Shown: positions 13,059-16,495 of the stretch, in pieces
Numbering within the stretch: the stretch's first letter is position 1
How the letters are laid out: each line of letters opens with the position of its first letter
Assembly (NCBI GenBank): GCA_031363055.1
Contig: JANLTP010000253.1
Location: forward strand, 1 to 16,495
DNA from: JANLTP01 sp031363055
GTDB taxonomy: Bacteria; Pseudomonadota; Gammaproteobacteria; Burkholderiales; Burkholderiaceae_E
Direction of reading: 5' to 3'
DNA: 16,495 bases
Made by a program: the position numbers and the translations under genes
Notes under the pieces: model-generated
The model's input: the letters and a program-made list of their open reading frames with translations, nothing else
What the model was told of the DNA's origin: nothing
The model's database searches: none

Positions 13059-14609
13059 ATGAAACTGCGGCTGCAGCTCACGCCCGCTGCCCGATTAGCC
13101 ATCGGTCTGGCATCGCTTTCGGTACTGCTGTTTCTGCTGCTCGATTTTGCATTGGGTCTGATGCCCGATCGCAGCGACGTGGCGCGCAAAATCCGCCAGT
13201 CGGCCGCCGAGTCGATTGCGATTCAGACGGCCAGTCTGTTGCCGAACAACAATCTGGCGGCCATACGAAGCCTGCTCGAGACCGGCCGCAGCCGATTTCC
13301 TGAGTTGCAGTCGGCGGCCTTGCGAACCCGGGGCGGCGAGGTCGTGGCGTCGAGCGGCGATCATGCGCAACACTGGAAACCACTGCCGGGCGGCCGCTCG
13401 AATCTGACAGCCATGCAAATACCCGTGCTGTCGGGCAACCTGAATTGGGGTCAGATCGAACTTGCATTCGAGCCGGTTCACGAAGGCGGCCTGTTGGGCT
13501 GGATCAAGGAACCGTCGATTCTCGGGGTCATCGGGCTGTCGTTTTTAGGCTCTCTGACCTACTACCTGTATTTGCGCCGCGCGCTCCATTATCTCGACCC
13601 GTCGTCGGCGGTCCCGGAACGGGTTCGTGCCGCCTTTGATACTCTGACCGAGGGTCTCCTGGTGCTCGATACCCGGGGCCAAGTGGTGTTGGCGAACCAG
13701 GTGTTTCGCAAGCTCGTTCCCGAGAATGCGGGTTCGATCAACGGTCGCGCGGCGTCGGATATGCAGTGGTTGACCGAATCGTTTGGCCGGGAGCGGAGCA
13801 GTCATCCTTGGAATCGAGCCATGGCAGAGGGAAAGACCATCGAGGACGAGAACTTCACCACCACGCTGGACGGCTTCGATGAGCCGCGTCGATTTGTGGT
13901 CAAGGCTAACCCGATTCTCGATAACTCGGGCGCCAAACGCGGTTGCCTGGTGACCTTCGATGATGTCACTCGCCTGCATGAGCTCAATCAGATTCAGCGG
14001 CAAACGCTCGACCAACTCGAGTTATCGCGGGCTGAAGTGGAGAAGAAAAATCAGGAGTTGCAGCGCCTCGCCTCGCGCGATCCGTTGACCGGCGCCCTGA
14101 ATCGTCGCGCATTTTTTGATCAACTGCTGACCTTGCAAGCCGAGGCGATTGCCGATGCCCAGCAGATTGCGTTCATCATGTGCGACGTCGATCACTTCAA
14201 GTCCTTCAACGATCGCTTCGGACATGCGGTCGGCGACGAAGTGCTCAAGGCGCTCTCGAACCTGCTGACCCACGAGATCGGTCCGAACGATTTGCTGTGC
14301 CGCTTGGGCGGCGAGGAATTCTGTGTCGCGGTAACCGGATTGACGATGACCGAGGCGCTCGATCAGGCCGAACGGCTGCGCAAGGCGGTGGAACAAAATG
14401 CCGGTCGATCGCTCAACATGGTTCAGGACTTGAAGATCACCGCCAGCTTCGGTGTTTCCTGCATGCCGGCCGGCACCATCGAACCCGACCAGTTACTCGA
14501 TCTGGCCGATCAGGCGCTCTATCATGCCAAGCGCTCCGGCCGTAACCGTGTGCAAGCCTGGCCCGTCAAGGAGCCGCAACTCAAGGCCGAGGCCTTTGTC
14601 GAGGTTTGA
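13059..14609 (+). CDS. Membrane-anchored PAS-GGDEF diguanylate cyclase
   Basis: 516 residues. TM1 is at about 12-34, a periplasmic sensor region at 35-150 and TM2 at about 153-172. A PAS-like domain (about 188-305: FDTLTEGLLVLDTRGQVVLANQVFRKLV, ending RGCLVTFDDVTRLHEL) leads through a coiled-coil (310-338) into a GGDEF domain. The metal-binding Asp376 and Asp378 (CDVDHF), the substrate-binding KSFNDRFGHAVGDEVL and the active site GGEEF (417-421) are all intact, so it should make cyclic di-GMP from GTP. The inhibitory I-site, normally RxxD, reads GPND (408-411) with Arg replaced by Gly, so product feedback is probably weak. The start ATG is 10 nt after the adaptor stop with no strong ribosome site, suggesting translational coupling. 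Its place in the export island suggests that it reports on, or regulates, that system. Confidence 0.9.
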   Translation: MKLRLQLTPAARLAIGLASLSVLLFLLLDFALGLMPDRSDVARKIRQSAAESIAIQTASLLPNNNLAAIRSLLETGRSRFPELQSAALRTRGGEVVASSGDHAQHWKPLPGGRSNLTAMQIPVLSGNLNWGQIELAFEPVHEGGLLGWIKEPSILGVIGLSFLGSLTYYLYLRRALHYLDPSSAVPERVRAAFDTLTEGLLVLDTRGQVVLANQVFRKLVPENAGSINGRAASDMQWLTESFGRERSSHPWNRAMAEGKTIEDENFTTTLDGFDEPRRFVVKANPILDNSGAKRGCLVTFDDVTRLHELNQIQRQTLDQLELSRAEVEKKNQELQRLASRDPLTGALNRRAFFDQLLTLQAEAIADAQQIAFIMCDVDHFKSFNDRFGHAVGDEVLKALSNLLTHEIGPNDLLCRLGGEEFCVAVTGLTMTEALDQAERLRKAVEQNAGRSLNMVQDLKITASFGVSCMPAGTIEPDQLLDLADQALYHAKRSGRNRVQAWPVKEPQLKAEAFVEV

Positions 14610-14685
14610 CCAAGCAGCGGGCTCTTGGCTGAGCAGCAAGCGTTTGGCCAAGCAGCAGCCTTTTGACTAAGTAGCAGACAAAGTA
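14610..14685. repeat. Four 19-nt degenerate tandem units between GGDEF and kinase genes
   Basis: Units start at 14610, 14629, 14648 and 14667, e.g. ccaagcagcgggctcttgg and ccaagcagcagccttttga. Units 1 and 3 share 15 of 19 bases, unit 2 matches unit 1 at 13 of 19, and unit 4 is more decayed. The first three units exactly fill the 57-nt gap between the stop codons of the two convergent genes; unit 4 begins with the kinase stop (cta on this strand). Confidence 0.75.
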
Positions 14686-16160
14686 CTGGCGCACGGCAGC
14701 GTTATCGAAAACGTCGCGCCGTGACCGGGCTCGCTGCGCAGGGCGACCATGCCGCCGTGCAGCTCGGCCACCCGTTTGACGATCGCCAGTCCGAGTCCGG
14801 AGCTGCCGCGAAGTTCGCGATGGCTGCTGGCTTGAAAGAAGCGATCGAACACCCGGCTCTGATCCGAAACGGCGACCCCCGGGCCGCTATCGGCGACTTC
14901 AACTTTCAGCTCGTGTTGATCACGCAACACACGAACCGTGACCGTGCCGCCGGGTGGGGTGGCCCGCAACGCGTTATCCAGCAGGTTCGACAGGGCTCGT
15001 TCAATCAGGCCAGCATCGACGCGCGACAAGGGCAGGCCGTCCGGATATTCGGCAATCAGCTTGACGCCCTTTTCACTGGCCAGATTGGCATGACGCTGCA
15101 CGATATCGTCGGCCAGCTCACCCATGGCAATCGGCTCGAGTTGTGCGATGAACTCGGGATTCTCGAGCTTGCCGAGTTCGGCCAGCGATTCGGTGAGCCG
15201 GCGCATATGCTGGGCATTGAGCAGCGCCCGATCGAGCATATCGGTTCGCTCCTGGGTGCTGAGCGTACTGGCCTTCATGCGGACGGTTTCCAATTGCCCC
15301 ATCAGCGCCGTTAACGGAGTGCGCAGATCATGCGACACACTGGCGACCATTTCGCGCCGCATGACATCGGTTCGGGTGACGCGCTGCATCTCCAGCTTCA
15401 GGCGCACAAACATGTCGCGAAAGCTGCGTGACAGGCGACCAATTTCGTCATTGCGTTCGCAATGCGGAAATAGCTCCTCGGATAGATTCGGCTGGAATCC
15501 CGAATGCTTGATTTGCTCGGCCACCCGGGTCAGGCCTACCAGCGGACGGGTCAGAACCGCGACCATGGCCATGGTCAACATGACCGCGATCGCCAGTACC
15601 AGCAGTCCCACCTTGACCGATGTCTGGATGGCGTAGAACTTGAGCAGATTCGGTAGTTGCGCGCCCAGATCGGCGGAACGCGCGACCACATAGAGCCAAC
15701 CGCGGGTGTTGCCATCGACCTTGACCTCGCGCGCCGCCACAATACATTTGGCGTCGCGGATATCCGGGTCATCGGCATAAATCGGTCGATTCGGGGCTTC
15801 GATCTGCGAGGCGCGTACGGTCGCAAGATCAACCTTATACGAGCTCCAGAACAGTTTTCCTTCGCCCGAGGTGGCCAGCACCCGCCCCTCGTTATCGAGC
15901 AGATAAAGACCGGTGTTGGGTGAATAAAGCGAGACGGTTTGCAGGAATTCCGAGAATCCGAGCTTGTTGGCTTCGTACTGTTGCCATACATCGGGCGTGG
16001 TTTCGAGCAACCGATCCAGAAAGCCGCCAGATTGCTGGTAAACCAGATCGACGTAATACATGCGCACGGATTGATGCATGACCATCGCCAGCGCGCAGGC
16101 CGTCACCAACCCGAAGGCGGCGACCAGTGCCAGCACCCGAGCGCGAAGGGAGTTGAACAC
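14667..16160 (-). CDS. Sensor histidine kinase (HAMP-HisKA-HATPase)
   Basis: 497 residues of an EnvZ-style sensor kinase. TM1 is at about 8-30, a periplasmic region at about 31-178 (including SPNTGLYLLDNEGRVLATSGE, PAS/Cache-like in character) and TM2 at about 180-203, followed by a HAMP linker (204-258). The dimerisation/phosphoacceptor motif SVSHDLRTPLTAL has His277. In the ATPase domain the N-box SNLLDNALRATP (Asn392, Asn396), G1 DSGPGV (424-429), F-box FDRFF, G2 GLGLAI (455-460) and G3 GHGATF are all intact. Start is GTG at 16160, preceded by AGGA at 16166-16169, 5 nt upstream. The stop of the response regulator lies 8 nt upstream, so the pair is an operon in the order regulator-kinase. 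The stimulus is unknown. It is convergent with the export island, so a functional link is only possible. Confidence 0.92.
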   Translation of the reverse strand: MFNSLRARVLALVAAFGLVTACALAMVMHQSVRMYYVDLVYQQSGGFLDRLLETTPDVWQQYEANKLGFSEFLQTVSLYSPNTGLYLLDNEGRVLATSGEGKLFWSSYKVDLATVRASQIEAPNRPIYADDPDIRDAKCIVAAREVKVDGNTRGWLYVVARSADLGAQLPNLLKFYAIQTSVKVGLLVLAIAVMLTMAMVAVLTRPLVGLTRVAEQIKHSGFQPNLSEELFPHCERNDEIGRLSRSFRDMFVRLKLEMQRVTRTDVMRREMVASVSHDLRTPLTALMGQLETVRMKASTLSTQERTDMLDRALLNAQHMRRLTESLAELGKLENPEFIAQLEPIAMGELADDIVQRHANLASEKGVKLIAEYPDGLPLSRVDAGLIERALSNLLDNALRATPPGGTVTVRVLRDQHELKVEVADSGPGVAVSDQSRVFDRFFQASSHRELRGSSGLGLAIVKRVAELHGGMVALRSEPGHGATFSITLPCASTLSAT

Positions 16161-16168
16161 CGGTGGTC

Positions 16169-16495
16169 CTAGTTACCGTCGGCAAAGCGGTAACCAACCC
16201 CGCGCACCGTCAGCACATAGCGCGGGTTGGCCGGATCGGCTTCGAGCTTGGCGCGCAGCCGGTTGATATGCGTATTGACGTTATGCTCGTAGCCCTCAAA
16301 CGTGGTGCTCCAGACCGCATCGAGCAACTGCATGCGGGTGAAGACGCGGCCCGGGTGGCGCGCGAAATGCAACAGCAGATCGAATTCCTTGGTCGTCAAG
16401 GGTAACGCCCGGTTGGACAGTTTGACTTCGCGGCTGGCGCAATCGATGACCAGCGCGCCAATTTCGAGACGATCCGAATCGTCGATCTTCTCAGT
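16169..16495 (-). CDS. OmpR/PhoB-family response regulator, C-terminal DNA-binding part (5' end outside window)
   Basis: The frame is open to the window edge and gives 108 residues plus the stop codon. It contains the winged-helix trans-regulatory domain: LTTKEFDLLLHFARHPGRVFTRMQLLDAVW, the recognition-helix region HNVNTHINRLRAKLE and the C-terminal wing YVLTVRGVGYRF. The receiver domain with its phosphoacceptor Asp lies beyond base 16495. The TTG at 16399 is internal, because the frame continues upstream through EIGALVIDCASREVKL, which is typical of the beta-sheet preceding the winged helix. It is the cognate regulator of the kinase 8 nt downstream. Target promoters cannot be read from this window. 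Confidence 0.92.
   Translation of the reverse strand, partial: TEKIDDSDRLEIGALVIDCASREVKLSNRALPLTTKEFDLLLHFARHPGRVFTRMQLLDAVWSTTFEGYEHNVNTHINRLRAKLEADPANPRYVLTVRGVGYRFADGN

Noticed and set aside
14610..14685. A possible bidirectional terminator between the GGDEF and kinase genes
   Set aside because: The elements are direct repeats and not inverted ones; only a short TTGGCCAA palindrome is present and there is no T-run, so a hairpin terminator is not supported.
16169..16399. A complete 76-residue DNA-binding protein starting at TTG 16399
   Set aside because: The frame stays open upstream to the window edge and reads as the standard strand region that precedes the winged helix, so it is an internal codon of a larger response regulator.

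Overview
The window looks like a chromosomal stretch of a Pseudomonadota bacterium, probably beta- or gammaproteobacterial. The evidence is a moderately high GC content, a dxs 3' end, yajQ, a DNA polymerase IV of the proteobacterial type, a YgfF-like short-chain dehydrogenase and an OmpR/EnvZ-style two-component pair. I cannot name the genus. No rRNA, tRNA, CRISPR array, insertion sequence or clear rho-independent terminator was seen.

Left part (1-6345), mostly housekeeping and accessory genes. It holds the 3' end of dxs (+), an SbmA/YddA-type ABC half-transporter (+), a secreted lipoprotein esterase/lipase (-), an SDR oxidoreductase (+), yajQ (-), a short truncated GNAT acetyltransferase (-) and dinB (-). 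The convergent ABC/lipase boundary carries a perfect 14-bp tandem duplication that supplies both stop codons.

Central part (6498-14609), a compact five-gene plus-strand island. In order it holds a GAF-domain/HlyD adaptor fusion, an M50 peptidase with a PqqD-like N-terminus and a HlyD-like C-terminus, a C-terminally shortened SecA-like ATPase, a signal-peptide-bearing periplasmic adaptor, and a membrane-anchored PAS-GGDEF diguanylate cyclase. The first three genes overlap by 1 and 4 nt and use TTG/GTG starts, so translational coupling is likely. The combination has three HlyD-like modules, an intramembrane zinc-protease-like core and a SecA-type motor, but no ABC exporter, RND pump or TolC in the window. 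It looks like a non-canonical export or membrane-remodelling system and is the best candidate here for a poorly described system. The substrate is not visible.

Right part (14667-16495), minus strand: a sensor histidine kinase and the C-terminal DNA-binding half of its response regulator, the latter cut by the window edge. The 57-nt gap between the GGDEF and kinase stop codons consists of exactly three 19-nt degenerate repeat units.

A cross-cutting theme is short-period tandem repetition. There is a 14-bp tandem at 2067-2094, a period-9/18 repeat inside dinB, a related period-9 repeat inside the second adaptor gene read in another frame, and 19-nt units at 14610-14685.
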